From Mycolicibacterium sp. S2-37 (GTDB lineage Bacteria; Actinomycetota; Actinomycetes; Mycobacteriales; Mycobacteriaceae), in contig NZ_JAFEVR010000004.1 of the NCBI RefSeq assembly GCF_017352375.1, positions 682,001 through 746,000 of the forward strand: a stretch of 64,000 nt of DNA, read 5' to 3'. The notes under the pieces were generated by a model that saw nothing but the letters and a program-made list of their open reading frames with translations, made no database searches and was not told where the DNA came from. The position numbers were made by a program, and so were the translations under genes. Below, one piece after another: positions 17,570 through 26,634 of this stretch; the first letter of the stretch is position 1; each line of letters opens with the position of its first letter.

Positions 17570-18898
17570 ATGCCCACGCTGCTGTGGTTTCGCCGAGACC
17601 TGCGACTACACGACCTGCCCGCGCTCGGCGACGCCGCGGCGGCCGACGGCGATGTGCTGGCTTGCTACGTCCTCGACCCCCGCCTGCATGCGACGTCGGG
17701 ACCGCGGCGCCTGCAGTACCTGCACGATGCACTACGGGATCTGCGCGACAGCCTCGACGGTCGGCTACTGGTCACCCGCGGACGGCCCGAGACGCGAATA
17801 CCGGCTCTGGTCAGCGAGATCGGCGCGTCGGCGGTGCACGTCTCCGAGGACTACACCCCGTTCGGCCGGCGACGCGACCGCGCCGTGCGCGATGCGCTGG
17901 GGGACGTCCCGCTGGAGGCTTCCGGATCGCCGTATCTGGTGTCACCGGGACGGGTGACCAAGAGCGACGGCTCCCCCTACAAGGTGTTCAGCCCGTTCTT
18001 CGACGCCTGGCGCCGACACGGCTGGCGGGCGCCTGCCCAGACCGGCGCCGACTCGGCGACCTGGATCGACCCGGAATCCGTCGGTGGTGCGGGCGAGATC
18101 CCCGACGACGGTGTCGAACTCGACATTCCGGCGGGCGAGCGCGCGGCGCGGCGGCATTGGAAGGCTTTCGTCGAGGATGCCCTCGCCGGCTACGCCGACG
18201 ATCGCAACCGCCCCGATCTGGACGTCACCAGTCGCATGTCGGCACATCTGAAGTTCGGCACCATCCATCCCCGCACGATGGTTCCCGATCTCGGGCGCGG
18301 CACGGGCGCGCAGGCCTATCTGCGGGAGTTGGCGTTCCGTGACTTCTATGCGGCGGTGCTCAACGAGTGGCCACACAGTGTGTGGTGGAACTGGAACAGG
18401 GGTTTCGACGCGATCAGGGTCGACGACGGCGCGGCGGCCGAGATGCTGTTCGCCGCGTGGAAGGCCGGCCGCACCGGCTTTCCCATCGTCGACGCCGGCA
18501 TGCGTCAACTCGCCACGATCGGCTGGATGCACAACCGCGTGCGGATGATCGTCGCGTCGTTCCTGGTCAAGGATCTGCACCTGCCCTGGCAGTGGGGCGC
18601 GCGCTGGTTCCTCGAGCAGCTGGTGGACGGCGACATGGCCAACAACCAGCACGGCTGGCAGTGGACGGCCGGCAGCGGGACCGACGCCGCCCCGTTCTTC
18701 CGGGTGTTCAACCCGACGACCCAGGGTGCGAAGTTCGATCCGGGCGGCACCTACATCAAGCGGTGGGTGCCCGAGCTCGCCGAGGTGGCCGACGTGCACA
18801 AGCTCGGTGACGACCGCCCCGCCGGCTATCCGGCGCCGATCGTGGACCACGCGAAGGAGCGCGCGGAGGCGCTGCGCCGGTACGCCGAGATCGGCTAG
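17570..18898 (+). CDS. phr: deoxyribodipyrimidine photolyase (class I)
   Basis: A 442-residue flavoprotein that repairs UV-induced cyclobutane pyrimidine dimers with light. The N-terminal Rossmann-like antenna domain begins TLLWFRRDLRLHDLPALG. The C-terminal FAD domain holds MRQLATIGWMHNRVRM, HLPWQWGARWFL and GWQWTAGSGTDAAPFFRVFN, all diagnostic of class I CPD photolyases. The frame is open further upstream, but the ATG at 17570 starts directly at the conserved antenna domain and gives family length. No strong ribosome site is visible. Confidence 0.94.
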   Translation: MPTLLWFRRDLRLHDLPALGDAAAADGDVLACYVLDPRLHATSGPRRLQYLHDALRDLRDSLDGRLLVTRGRPETRIPALVSEIGASAVHVSEDYTPFGRRRDRAVRDALGDVPLEASGSPYLVSPGRVTKSDGSPYKVFSPFFDAWRRHGWRAPAQTGADSATWIDPESVGGAGEIPDDGVELDIPAGERAARRHWKAFVEDALAGYADDRNRPDLDVTSRMSAHLKFGTIHPRTMVPDLGRGTGAQAYLRELAFRDFYAAVLNEWPHSVWWNWNRGFDAIRVDDGAAAEMLFAAWKAGRTGFPIVDAGMRQLATIGWMHNRVRMIVASFLVKDLHLPWQWGARWFLEQLVDGDMANNQHGWQWTAGSGTDAAPFFRVFNPTTQGAKFDPGGTYIKRWVPELAEVADVHKLGDDRPAGYPAPIVDHAKERAEALRRYAEIG

Positions 18899-18973
18899 CC
18901 CGGCCCGACCGCTACGACACCGCGTCGTATGCCAGAATGAGCCGAGCTGCCGTCCGACTGTGAGGAGCACCCC

Positions 18974-19228
18974 GTGGCCAGTACCGAGGTGGAACGACAC
19001 ACCGGCGTCGACGTTGAAGACGTGCCGTCGGCGAACTGGGGCTGGAGCAAGGAGAACCCGCGGGTGATCCATCTGTCTCTGCTGCTCGGCGCCGCCTTCC
19101 TACTCGCCATGCTGAGGGGAAATCACGTCGGCCGCGTCGAGGACTGGTTCCTCATCGGCTTCGCCGCAGCCATTGTCGCCTGGGTCATCCGGGATTGGTG
19201 GCTGCGCAAACGAGGCTGGACCCGCTAG
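18974..19228 (+). CDS. DUF2631 small membrane protein (Rv2876-like)
   Basis: An 84-residue protein with a hydrophilic N-terminal 30 residues containing [20 protein letters not shown], then two membrane segments (about 31-45 and 57-71) and a basic tail [10 protein letters not shown]. This is the actinobacterial DUF2631 family, recalled as Rv2876 beside mpt70 in M. tuberculosis, so its position after the fasciclin gene is syntenic. GTG 18974 has TGAGGAG upstream. The stop overlaps the convergent neighbour by 4 bases. Function unknown. Confidence 0.85.
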   Translation: MASTEVERHTGVDVEDVPSANWGWSKENPRVIHLSLLLGAAFLLAMLRGNHVGRVEDWFLIGFAAAIVAWVIRDWWLRKRGWTR

Positions 19229-19839
19229 GTTCCCGTCGAGACCAGGTCGGAACCGGGCGGCCGGTAGCCGCCGCAGATGAGCGCCTCCGCCGGCCGCACC
19301 GCGAGCTCCGACCTGTTCAACACGATGAGCGCCTGCCGCTTGAACGCCAGGGCCGCCGCACTCATGTGATACCGGGCAGGCACCGAGCGTCCACCGAGTA
19401 GCTGCGGCCACGGCGCACCCCACAGCACGACCTCGGTGTATCCGCTGCGCAGCGCATCGGCCACGTGACCACCGATTGCGCGGTCCGCTCTGACCAGGGC
19501 ACCGGCCACCGCAAGGCCCGCGCCCGCCTCGGACGCAGCCGGTGGCGAGGTCATCTCGGCGAGCGGGTGCACCCGGGCGCCGAGAACCGCCAACGCCCGC
19601 GCGTCGTCGGTATCGGTCAGCCACACGCCGACCTCCCACCCCGCCATCGCGCGGTCGAACAGCCAGCCGCCCGCGGCCTGCACCACGTCGGCGGCGTCGA
19701 CACCGAGGACATCGAGCCGGTATCGCAGCCGCGAGCACGGCGCAGCTGCCACACCCCCGGCGGCGTGGCCATCGGCCCGGTTCGGCATCGACACACTCGG
19801 CGGCACTGGCGGCTCCGTTCGCAATCGGCTGATTGCCAC
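19225..19839 (-). CDS. conserved hypothetical protein
   Basis: A 204-residue protein that I do not recognise. It has no signal peptide or clear membrane segment. The middle reads like an alpha/beta fold ([20 protein letters not shown], then [14 protein letters not shown]), and the C-terminal part [20 protein letters not shown] is well ordered. The start could be 19839 or an in-frame Met near residue 18. It lies 37 bases downstream of the FAD oxidoreductase gene on the same strand and may be the third gene of that transcript. Codon use looks normal for the region, so it is probably real and lineage-specific. Confidence 0.6.
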   Translation of the reverse strand: MAISRLRTEPPVPPSVSMPNRADGHAAGGVAAAPCSRLRYRLDVLGVDAADVVQAAGGWLFDRAMAGWEVGVWLTDTDDARALAVLGARVHPLAEMTSPPAASEAGAGLAVAGALVRADRAIGGHVADALRSGYTEVVLWGAPWPQLLGGRSVPARYHMSAAALAFKRQALIVLNRSELAVRPAEALICGGYRPPGSDLVSTGT

Positions 19840-19876
19840 CAGCGTGACATTATCGCGGGGTTCTGTAAAGGACCGC

Positions 19877-21232
19877 TCAGCTGCCGAACAGCACCGCGGG
19901 GTTCAGATATCCCGTCGGGTCGAGCGTGGCCTTCACCGCCCGCATGGTGGCGATGTCGGCCTCGGTACGCGACATCGACAGGTAATCCCGCTTGCGGGTG
20001 CCCACCCCGTGCTCTGAGCTGACGTTGCCGCCGTGGTCGGCGATCAGCGTCATCATCGAGGCATACAGTTCCCGCTCCGCCTCGTGCGAGCACCGCAGCA
20101 CGTTCAGGTGCAGGTTGCCCTCGCCGACGTGGCCGAACAGCACGGGCACCGCATCGGAGGCGTGTCGGGCGACGAGCGCGGCCGAGTCCTCGGCGAAAGC
20201 GGCGATCCGCGAGAGCGGCAGCGAGACATCGAATTTCAGTGGTGGACCGAACAGGCCGACGACATCGGCAACGGATTCGCGCACCTGCCACAGGCGCGCC
20301 GTCGCGGCGGAGTCGACACCGACGGCGGGTTCGCCGCAGGTGGCGACCCCGTCCAGAGCGGCTGCCAGCGCCTCGGTCGGATCGGTGTCACCGGCGAGTT
20401 CGACGAGCAACAGCCAATCGCCGTCCACCGGGACGGGGGTGGCGAGGTGCTCGGCGGCCAGGCCGGCGGCCCGCGCGTCGATGAGTTCCAGCGCCGCGAC
20501 GCCCGACATGTCGCGAAACACCCGGCCCGCAGCGATCAGGGTGTCCAGATCGGCGAATCCGCAGACCGCGGTCACGCGGTGCGCGGGGGCGGGGTGCAAC
20601 CGAAGGTCCAGCGCGGTGATGATCCCGAGTGTGCCCTCGGCACCGACGAACAGGGCGGCGAGGTCGTATCCGGTGTTGTCGCTGCGCACATCGCTGTGAC
20701 GGATCAGCACGCTCCCGTCGGGCAGCACCACCTCCAGCCCCAGCACCTGCTCCCCCATGTTGCCGTAACGCACGGTGCGCAGACCGCCCGCGTTCGTCGA
20801 CGCCATCCCGCCGACGGTGGCCGAATCACGGGCCGCCAGATCGACGCCGAACACCAGGCCCTCGGCCGCCGCGACGCGCTGCACGGCCGCCAGGGTCGCT
20901 CCGGCCCCGGCTCGCACCCGGCGCTCGGCGGTGTCGACCGGATCGATGAAGCCGATGCGTTCGGTCGAGAGCAGCACGTCGCCGCGCTCGGGCACCGTGC
21001 CGGCCACCAGCGACGTGCGGCCACCCTGCACCGTCACGTACGCGCCCGCATCACGGCATTCGGCCAGCACGGCGACGACCTCCTCCGTCGACGCCGGGCG
21101 CACCAGCAGCGATCCGCGACCGCGGTAGCGGCCGGTGTAGTCCACGCTGCGGCCGGCCACCACGTCCGGGTCGTCGATGACGTGGCCGGAGCCGACGACC
21201 GATGCCAGCCGGGCGGCCAGCCCTGGGACCAT
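19877..21232 (-). CDS. FAD-binding oxidase, GlcD/D-lactate dehydrogenase type
   Basis: A 451-residue flavoprotein of the VAO/GlcD family. The FAD_binding_4 domain covers about residues 35-215, with VQGGRTSLVAGTVPERGDVL and ATVGGMASTNAGG; an FAD-oxidase C domain includes LFGHVGEGNLHLNVL, SSEHGVGTRKRDYL and LDPTGYLNPAVLF. Such enzymes oxidise D-2-hydroxyacids (D-lactate, glycolate, D-2-hydroxyglutarate) and pass electrons to the respiratory chain. The exact substrate is uncertain. Its ATG overlaps the stop of the upstream WS/DGAT gene by 1 base in an ATGA-type junction, so the two are translationally coupled. Confidence 0.88.
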   Translation of the reverse strand: MVPGLAARLASVVGSGHVIDDPDVVAGRSVDYTGRYRGRGSLLVRPASTEEVVAVLAECRDAGAYVTVQGGRTSLVAGTVPERGDVLLSTERIGFIDPVDTAERRVRAGAGATLAAVQRVAAAEGLVFGVDLAARDSATVGGMASTNAGGLRTVRYGNMGEQVLGLEVVLPDGSVLIRHSDVRSDNTGYDLAALFVGAEGTLGIITALDLRLHPAPAHRVTAVCGFADLDTLIAAGRVFRDMSGVAALELIDARAAGLAAEHLATPVPVDGDWLLLVELAGDTDPTEALAAALDGVATCGEPAVGVDSAATARLWQVRESVADVVGLFGPPLKFDVSLPLSRIAAFAEDSAALVARHASDAVPVLFGHVGEGNLHLNVLRCSHEAERELYASMMTLIADHGGNVSSEHGVGTRKRDYLSMSRTEADIATMRAVKATLDPTGYLNPAVLFGS

Positions 21233-22665
21233 CAGGCGCCCCCGACGAGCGGCAGGGCGCCGGCCACCTCAGTCAGCGGTCCGTCCACGCCTGCGGCAGT
21301 TCGGATCTCGGCGAAGGCGCGCACCATCGCGTCGGTCGCCTCATGTGGGTCGTCGAGGGTTCGGTCGTCGGTGAGCACCGAAATGCTCAGCTGATCGACG
21401 TAGCTCCACACGGTGATGTTCATCCCGCTGCCCACCACGAGCGGACCGACGGAGTAGATCTCGCTGACCGCGGCGCCGGAGACCAGGCCCGGTGTCCGCG
21501 GGCCCGGGACGTTCGAGATGGTCAGATTCATGATCATGCTGGACTCCATCCGCCGGGACTGCCAGCGGAACACCCGCGGGACAACCTGCGGGGGAAGGTA
21601 GTTCAGCCAGGAGGCGATCGTCGTAGGACCGAGCAGGTGATGGTTCTCCTTGGCGATGGCCGTCGCGACCGAGGTCACCCGCACCCGCTCGAGCGGATCG
21701 TCGATGTGCACCGGGATCGACGGCGTGATGTAGCTGAAGTGGTTGCCCGACAACCGGTCCGGCGAGGTGTCGAAGGCCATGGGCACCCCGGCGATCAGCG
21801 GGGCGTCGGCGCGGCCGTCGTACCGCAGCAGCAGCTCACGCAGCGCGCCGGCCGCGGTGGCCAGCACCACGTCGTTCAGGGTGACCCCGAGGCGGCGGGC
21901 GACGTCCTTGACGTCGGGTAAGGCCAGTGGAGCGGTGGCGAAACGGCGCACCGGACTGACGACGTGGTTGATGAATGTCTGTGGTGGCGCGAAGTTGCGG
22001 GCCAGGTTCGGATCGGCGTCCCGTTCGCGTGAGCGGCGGTAGACCTGGGATACGCCACCCGCGGTCTGCCGCAGCAGTCCGGGCAGTCGGCGCATCTGCC
22101 GGACGTGATCGCCGCCGGCGGCGAGAAGCAGGCTCAGCGGGTCCTGCGCCTCGTCGGGCGCGGGTTCGTCGTCGTCCCCGGTGTCGGGCTCGGCCGGCGC
22201 GATCGCCTGTGCCATCTGGTTGGCCGAGGCCACCCCATCGGCCAGCACGTGATGCACCTTGTGCACGATCGCGATCCTGTTGTCGGCCAACCCTTCCACG
22301 ACGTACATCTCCCACAGCGGTCGGGACCGGTCCAGCGGTGTGCTCGCCACGCGACCGATGAGTTCGTCGAGCTCGCGACGGCCACCGGGCGCGGGAGCCT
22401 CGACGAACCGCACGTGGTGGTCGAAGTCGATCGTCGGGTTCTGCCGCCACATCGGATGGTGGACACGCCCTGGGATCTCGACGAGCTGCCGGCGCAGCGG
22501 CGGTAGCGCCAGCAGCCGGGGCATCGCAACCTGGCGGAACAGGTCGCGGCTGTAGCCCTCGCCCAGTCCGGAAACGTCGAGCACTCCTATCTTGAGGGTG
22601 TGCATGTGAATCTCGGGGGTCTCGCTGTAGAGCATCAGCGCGTCCACACCGTTGAGTCGTCTCAC
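21232..22665 (-). CDS. wax ester synthase/diacylglycerol acyltransferase (WS/DGAT)
   Basis: A 477-residue acyltransferase that esterifies diacylglycerol or fatty alcohols with acyl-CoA to make storage lipid. The catalytic HHxxxDG motif is HHVLADGVA near residue 138. PLWEMYVVEGL and the C-terminal SNVPGPRTPGL with MNITVWSYVDQLSISVL are family blocks. The start is GTG 22665 (MRRLNGVDALMLYSE), the normal N-terminus of the family, with GAGGGG upstream; the longer frame to 22725 is not conserved. It is the first gene of a coupled pair with the FAD oxidase and is divergent from the DUF427 gene. Mycobacteria have many paralogs, so its role is one of several. Confidence 0.92.
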   Translation of the reverse strand: MRRLNGVDALMLYSETPEIHMHTLKIGVLDVSGLGEGYSRDLFRQVAMPRLLALPPLRRQLVEIPGRVHHPMWRQNPTIDFDHHVRFVEAPAPGGRRELDELIGRVASTPLDRSRPLWEMYVVEGLADNRIAIVHKVHHVLADGVASANQMAQAIAPAEPDTGDDDEPAPDEAQDPLSLLLAAGGDHVRQMRRLPGLLRQTAGGVSQVYRRSRERDADPNLARNFAPPQTFINHVVSPVRRFATAPLALPDVKDVARRLGVTLNDVVLATAAGALRELLLRYDGRADAPLIAGVPMAFDTSPDRLSGNHFSYITPSIPVHIDDPLERVRVTSVATAIAKENHHLLGPTTIASWLNYLPPQVVPRVFRWQSRRMESSMIMNLTISNVPGPRTPGLVSGAAVSEIYSVGPLVVGSGMNITVWSYVDQLSISVLTDDRTLDDPHEATDAMVRAFAEIRTAAGVDGPLTEVAGALPLVGGA

Positions 22666-22760
22666 ACAGCCACCCCTCACTCGACGCTCCGAAGAGCGTG
22701 TACCCCGCCCGGGTGATCTTCCCATCCCCGTGGGCGCGGCACCGACGTAGTGTTCGGTTC

Positions 22761-23444
22761 ATGACTCTCACGGCAGGACGGGGTCCGCTCAGCGCGGATC
22801 CCGCCGGGTGGTTCCACCCGCCCGTGCCCGCGGACGCGGTGTTCGTCGAACCGCATCCGCGACGCATCCAGGCGTTGTCGGGTGGGCGGTCGGTCATCGA
22901 CACCGAGGCGGCGCTCCTGATTCATCGCCGTGGCCATCCGCTGAGCTATGCGTTCCCCACCCGGGTCGTCGGCGACCTCCCCAGCAGTCCGGTCACCGAG
23001 GCGCCCGGCTACGTCTCGGTGCCATGGGACGCCGTGGACAGCTGGTTCGAGGAAGGGCGCGAACTCGTGCACTATCCCCCGAACCCCTATCACCGCGTCG
23101 ACTGCCTGCCGGGGCAACGCGGGTTGCGCGTCAGCGTGGGCACCACCGTGCTCGTCGACACCGCCGACACGGTGACCGTCTTCGAGACCGCGCTGCCGCC
23201 CAGACTGTACGTGCACCCGGATCGGGTGCGCACGGATCTGTTGCGCCCAAGCGACACCACGAGCTACTGCAATTACAAGGGCTGGGCGACGTACTGGTCG
23301 GCCATCGTGGGCGCGACCACCTATGACGACATCGCGTGGAGCTACCCCGACCCGCCGCCCGAAAGCGGGCCGATACGCGGCCATTTCGGGTTCGACGAGC
23401 AGCGTGCCGACGTCCTGGCCGAACTGCCGGGGCGGCCGAACTAG
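22761..23444 (+). CDS. DUF427 domain protein
   Basis: A 227-residue cytosolic protein with two DUF427 repeats. The signatures are SYAFPTRVVGDL in the first half and TTSYCNYKGWATYWSAIV with AWSYPDPPPE in the second. DUF427 proteins are common in actinobacteria; no reaction has been firmly assigned. The start is ATG 22761; the frame is open further upstream but without conservation. TAGTGT at 22748-22753, 7 bases before the ATG, could be the -10 of a leaderless transcript, though no good -35 accompanies it. It overlaps the convergent LLM oxidoreductase by 4 bases. Confidence 0.82.
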   Translation: MTLTAGRGPLSADPAGWFHPPVPADAVFVEPHPRRIQALSGGRSVIDTEAALLIHRRGHPLSYAFPTRVVGDLPSSPVTEAPGYVSVPWDAVDSWFEEGRELVHYPPNPYHRVDCLPGQRGLRVSVGTTVLVDTADTVTVFETALPPRLYVHPDRVRTDLLRPSDTTSYCNYKGWATYWSAIVGATTYDDIAWSYPDPPPESGPIRGHFGFDEQRADVLAELPGRPN

Positions 23445-24361
23445 ACCCGCGCGATCACCTCGGCGCCGAAGCGGTCGATCACCTCACGGGCGTGTGCCAG
23501 GCTGTCGCCCGGAATGGTGACCTGGATCCAGGTCACGCCGACGGCGGCCAGTTCCGCCACCCCGGCCAGATAGGCGTCGGAGTCGAACGCGTCGGCGGAC
23601 GGGTCGCCACCGGTGATGTTGGTGAACGTGACGTCGACGGCCGCGGGGTCGCGGCCGGTGGCCTCGCAGCGGCGGCGCAGATCCTCCACCGCGGCGGCCA
23701 GTGCGCCGACGGAGTCCAGCGCCGCGGTCCGCGCGGTCTGGGCGAGTTGGGCCGGGGCCGGGAACGGACACCAGCCGTCGCCGTGGACGGCGACGCGATT
23801 GCGCGCCGCGACGGTGTTGCCGCCGATCCAGATCGGCGGGTGCGGCACGCTCGCCGGTCGGGGGTGGGCGGTGATGCCCCTGGCGCTGAAACCGGCGCCA
23901 TCGATCGACAGGTCGTCGGTGGTCCATGCGGTCCGGATCGTCGCGAGCGCCTCTTCGAACAACGTGGTGCGGTTATCGTAATCCACACCGAGCGCAGCGA
24001 ATTCGCGTTTCAGATAGCCGACACCGACCGCCAGCGTGAAGCGGCCGCCCGACAGCAGGTCCAGGGTGGCGCCGGCCTTGGCGACGATGAACGGATTGCG
24101 GTACGGCAGGACGACGATGTTCGGGATCAGGCGCAGCGTCGTCGTGTGCGCGGCGGCGAAACCCATCGCCACGAAGGGATCGAGCGCATCGTGACCGCCC
24201 GCTTCCAGCCAGCGCCGCGACGGCGCGGGATGGTCGGTGAACCCGAAACCCGAGAATCCGGCGTTCTCGGCGGCGGTCGCAAGGGCCGCCACGCCCGTGC
24301 CGGTCACCAGCTCCGCGTTGTACGGATGGGTGTGCATCGGATAGGTGATCGTGAAGTGCAT
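23441..24361 (-). CDS. LLM-class (F420/FMN) oxidoreductase
   Basis: A 306-residue TIM-barrel protein of the luciferase-like monooxygenase superfamily, in the subgroup that commonly uses F420 in mycobacteria. Markers are GFGFTDHPAPS, LRLIPNIVVLPYRNPFIVAK and GGRFTLAVGVGYLKREF, the last corresponding to the conserved coenzyme-binding block. The reaction is unknown. A GGAAGG ribosome site lies 6 bases before the ATG. It is divergent from a second LLM gene with only 59 bases between them, sharing a palindromic operator-like element at 24400-24418. Confidence 0.87.
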   Translation of the reverse strand: MHFTITYPMHTHPYNAELVTGTGVAALATAAENAGFSGFGFTDHPAPSRRWLEAGGHDALDPFVAMGFAAAHTTTLRLIPNIVVLPYRNPFIVAKAGATLDLLSGGRFTLAVGVGYLKREFAALGVDYDNRTTLFEEALATIRTAWTTDDLSIDGAGFSARGITAHPRPASVPHPPIWIGGNTVAARNRVAVHGDGWCPFPAPAQLAQTARTAALDSVGALAAAVEDLRRRCEATGRDPAAVDVTFTNITGGDPSADAFDSDAYLAGVAELAAVGVTWIQVTIPGDSLAHAREVIDRFGAEVIARV

Positions 24362-24383
24362 CGCGCGCCTTCCGGACCGGTCG

Positions 24384-24412
24384 TTGAGGGTCGTCCGCTA
24401 TGAGAATACGAT
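24384..24412 (+). promoter_or_regulatory. candidate promoter for the LLM gene at 24421
   Basis: TTGAGG (24384-24389) and TACGAT (24407-24412), spaced 17 bases apart, fit a housekeeping-type -35/-10. The ATG starts 8 bases after the -10, so the mRNA would be leaderless or nearly so. The -10 lies inside the palindrome at 24400-24418. Confidence 0.45.
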
Positions 24413-24418
24413 TCTCAT
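24400..24418. promoter_or_regulatory. palindromic operator between divergent LLM genes
   Basis: ATGAGAATACGATTCTCAT has 8-bp perfect arms around a 3-base centre. It sits in the 59-base divergent gap and overlaps the candidate -10 of the forward gene, so a bound repressor could shut both directions. Confidence 0.6.
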
Positions 24419-24420
24419 CG

Positions 24421-25362
24421 ATGGCAAACACCACTTCCCCCGATGTCGGGGTCTACGTGCCCCAGATCGGCCTGTCCTACTCCGACCTGCTGCACCGGGC
24501 GCTGCGCTGCGAGGAGCTCGGCATCGGCTCGCTGTGGCTGTATGACCACCTGTACGGTCCGGGAGCACCCGAGCACCCGTCGCTCGAGGCGTGGACGCTG
24601 GCGACCGCGCTCCTGAGCCGCACCGAACGCCTGAACGTCGGACACCTCGTGTTGTGCAACCAATTCCGCCATCCCGCCCTGTTGGCGAAAATGGTGACCA
24701 CACTCGACCAGATCTCCGCGGGACGCATTCAGCTCGGCATCGGGAGCGGTTCGATCGCCGACGAACACCACCGGGCCGGTCTGGAATGGGGCACCTTCGC
24801 GGAGCGGTCGGAGCGGCTCGCGGAGACCCTCGAGATCCTCGGCCAGGCGTTCGCCGACGAACGGATCGACTTCACCGGAACCCACTTCACGGTGCGCGGC
24901 ATACCGGTCAAACCAGGTCCGGTCCAGCGTCCGCGCCCTCCGATCGTGGTCGGCGGGGTCGGCGAGAAGTTCACTCTGCCCCTGGTGGCGCGCTACGCCG
25001 ATGTCTGGAACGTCCCCACCTACGCACTCGGTGAGCTCGAACACAAGTCGTCGGTGCTGCGGCAGCTGTGCGCGGACATCGGCCGCGACCCGGCCGACAT
25101 CGTGATGTCGGTCGAGGCGGTGATGGCACTGGCGCCCGACGACGCCGCCCTGCCCGATGTTCGTGCCCGAGCTGAAAAGCACTTCGGCGCACCGGGATTC
25201 GGACTGCATGACGGCGGGCTGATCGGTACGCCCGCCGCGATCGTCGACCGGCTCCTCGAACTGCACGCACTCGGCTTCGGACAGGTGGTGCTGTTCACCC
25301 ACGACCGGGCGTCCGACCGGACCCTCGACCTGCTGGCCGGTTCGGTCATCGCCGCGCTCTGA
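24421..25362 (+). CDS. LLM-class (F420/FMN) oxidoreductase
   Basis: A 313-residue luciferase-like TIM-barrel oxidoreductase. SLWLYDHLYGPG, ERLNVGHLVLCNQFRHPALL, GRIQLGIGSGSIADEHHRAG and RPRPPIVVGGVGEKFTLPLV are the family blocks. An in-frame ATG at 24400 lies in the palindromic operator; 24421 is preferred because the likely -10 ends 8 bases before it. It is convergent with the acyl-CoA dehydrogenase gene with a 4-base gap. Like its divergent neighbour, it probably serves the surrounding catabolic block, but the substrate is unknown. Confidence 0.86.
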   Translation: MANTTSPDVGVYVPQIGLSYSDLLHRALRCEELGIGSLWLYDHLYGPGAPEHPSLEAWTLATALLSRTERLNVGHLVLCNQFRHPALLAKMVTTLDQISAGRIQLGIGSGSIADEHHRAGLEWGTFAERSERLAETLEILGQAFADERIDFTGTHFTVRGIPVKPGPVQRPRPPIVVGGVGEKFTLPLVARYADVWNVPTYALGELEHKSSVLRQLCADIGRDPADIVMSVEAVMALAPDDAALPDVRARAEKHFGAPGFGLHDGGLIGTPAAIVDRLLELHALGFGQVVLFTHDRASDRTLDLLAGSVIAAL

Positions 25363-25366
25363 CGCT

Positions 25367-26563
25367 TCAGGTGATTCTGGCCGGCGGCGCGTAGGCCGGC
25401 CTGCCGAGGCCGAGGGCGTGCTGGGCGATCATGTTGCGGAACACCTCGAGCGTGCCGCCGTACACACCCGTCGGTCCGGCGAGCCGGTAGATGTACTCGA
25501 CGCCGCCGGCGTCGGCGGCGCCCTCGGTGCCAACCGGCAGACATGCGGCGGCGCCGAGGATGTCCATCAGGTCGGGTGACACGTCGCGCATCGTCTGGGC
25601 GATCGCCACCCGGCCGAACATCTCCGAAGTGCTCAACGCCGCTTCCATCCGCGCGATCCCCCGGCCGAGTCGGTAGGCGACCGATTCGTCGTCGATGAGC
25701 CGGCGTCCCGATGCGTCCTGCTCGGCGACCGTGGCCGCCACGGTGTCGACGGCCTCGGCCATCAGCAGGATGTGCTCGGTCATCGTCGCGAGCTTCTGCA
25801 GTCCGGCCGAATCCCGTTCCACCGTGCCGTGTTCGGCGTTCAGGGCATCGCGCAGCACAGTCCAGCCACCGTTGACCTCGCCGACGCGGTACCGGTCGGC
25901 GACGCGGACGTCGCTGTAGTAGGTGATGTTGGTCCGGTCACCGTCGACGGTCCGGAGCGCCTGGATCTCGACACCGGGCGAGTCGAGCGGCACCAGGAAC
26001 ATGGTCAGACTCTGGTGTTTGGGCGCCTGCGGGTCGGTGTTGGTGATGAGGAAGACGTAGTGGGCGTTGTGGGCGTTGGACGTGAACATCTTGGCACCGT
26101 TGATGATCCACGTCGATCCATCCGCATCCCGAACCGCCCTGGTCTTGCAGGTCGCGACGTCGGACCCGCCCTCGGGTTCGGTGTAGCCGAGGCACAGCCG
26201 GCACTCGCCGGTGAGCACTCTGGGCAGCACCTCGTCCTTGAGTTCGGCCGAGCCGAAGCGTGCCAGGCTGTGCGCGACCATGGCAGTCGTCGGCCAGTGG
26301 AACCAGGGGGTGTGGACGCGACCGACCTCCAGCTCCCAGATCCGTCGCTGTAGCGCGGTGAAGCCGCCTTCGGCCTCGGATCGGAAGTCTCGGGCCAGAT
26401 ATCCGGCCGCGCCGGCGGCCAGATGGACGCCCTCGTCGAAGTTCTGGCCGGTCTCCCGGTCGCGCTGGATCACCTCGTCGGTGACGACGTCGGCCAGAAA
26501 CGCCCGCACCTCCTGCTGGAATCGCTGCTCCGCTGGGTCGAGTTGCACCTCGGAGAAGTCCAT
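25367..26563 (-). CDS. acyl-CoA dehydrogenase
   Basis: A 398-residue FAD enzyme of the acyl-CoA dehydrogenase family, which introduces the alpha,beta double bond in acyl-CoA thioesters. LCLGYTEPEGGSDVATCKT is the flavin-contacting strand, followed by WIINGAKMFTSNAHNAHYVF. The C-terminal AGPTGVYGGTLEVFRNMIAQ is the classic ACAD signature. The start is ATG 26563 with AAAGGAG at 7 bases; the upstream extension to 26617 crosses the promoter region of the divergent SRPBCC gene. A role in the acyl-CoA stage of the neighbouring degradation route is inferred. Confidence 0.92.
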   Translation of the reverse strand: MDFSEVQLDPAEQRFQQEVRAFLADVVTDEVIQRDRETGQNFDEGVHLAAGAAGYLARDFRSEAEGGFTALQRRIWELEVGRVHTPWFHWPTTAMVAHSLARFGSAELKDEVLPRVLTGECRLCLGYTEPEGGSDVATCKTRAVRDADGSTWIINGAKMFTSNAHNAHYVFLITNTDPQAPKHQSLTMFLVPLDSPGVEIQALRTVDGDRTNITYYSDVRVADRYRVGEVNGGWTVLRDALNAEHGTVERDSAGLQKLATMTEHILLMAEAVDTVAATVAEQDASGRRLIDDESVAYRLGRGIARMEAALSTSEMFGRVAIAQTMRDVSPDLMDILGAAACLPVGTEGAADAGGVEYIYRLAGPTGVYGGTLEVFRNMIAQHALGLGRPAYAPPARIT

Positions 26564-26600
26564 CACAGGCTCCTTTCGCGCCGCGCCGTACCCGCCGAGG

Positions 26601-26628
26601 GTGACACTTTGCATCATGTTTGTAAAGT
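26601..26628 (+). promoter_or_regulatory. candidate leaderless promoter of the SRPBCC gene; dyad with the divergent ACAD gene
   Basis: GTGACA (-35, 26601-26606), a 16-base spacer and TAAAGT (-10, 26623-26628) end 6 bases before the ATG at 26635, which is the spacing for transcription to begin on the start codon itself. The element TGACACT-N12-TGTAAAG recurs at 33255 and, with one change, at 38372. Here CACTTTGCA and TGTAAAGTG (26605-26613, 26621-26629) also form an 8/9 dyad, possibly an operator for both directions. Confidence 0.6.
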
Positions 26629-26634
26629 GGCCGT

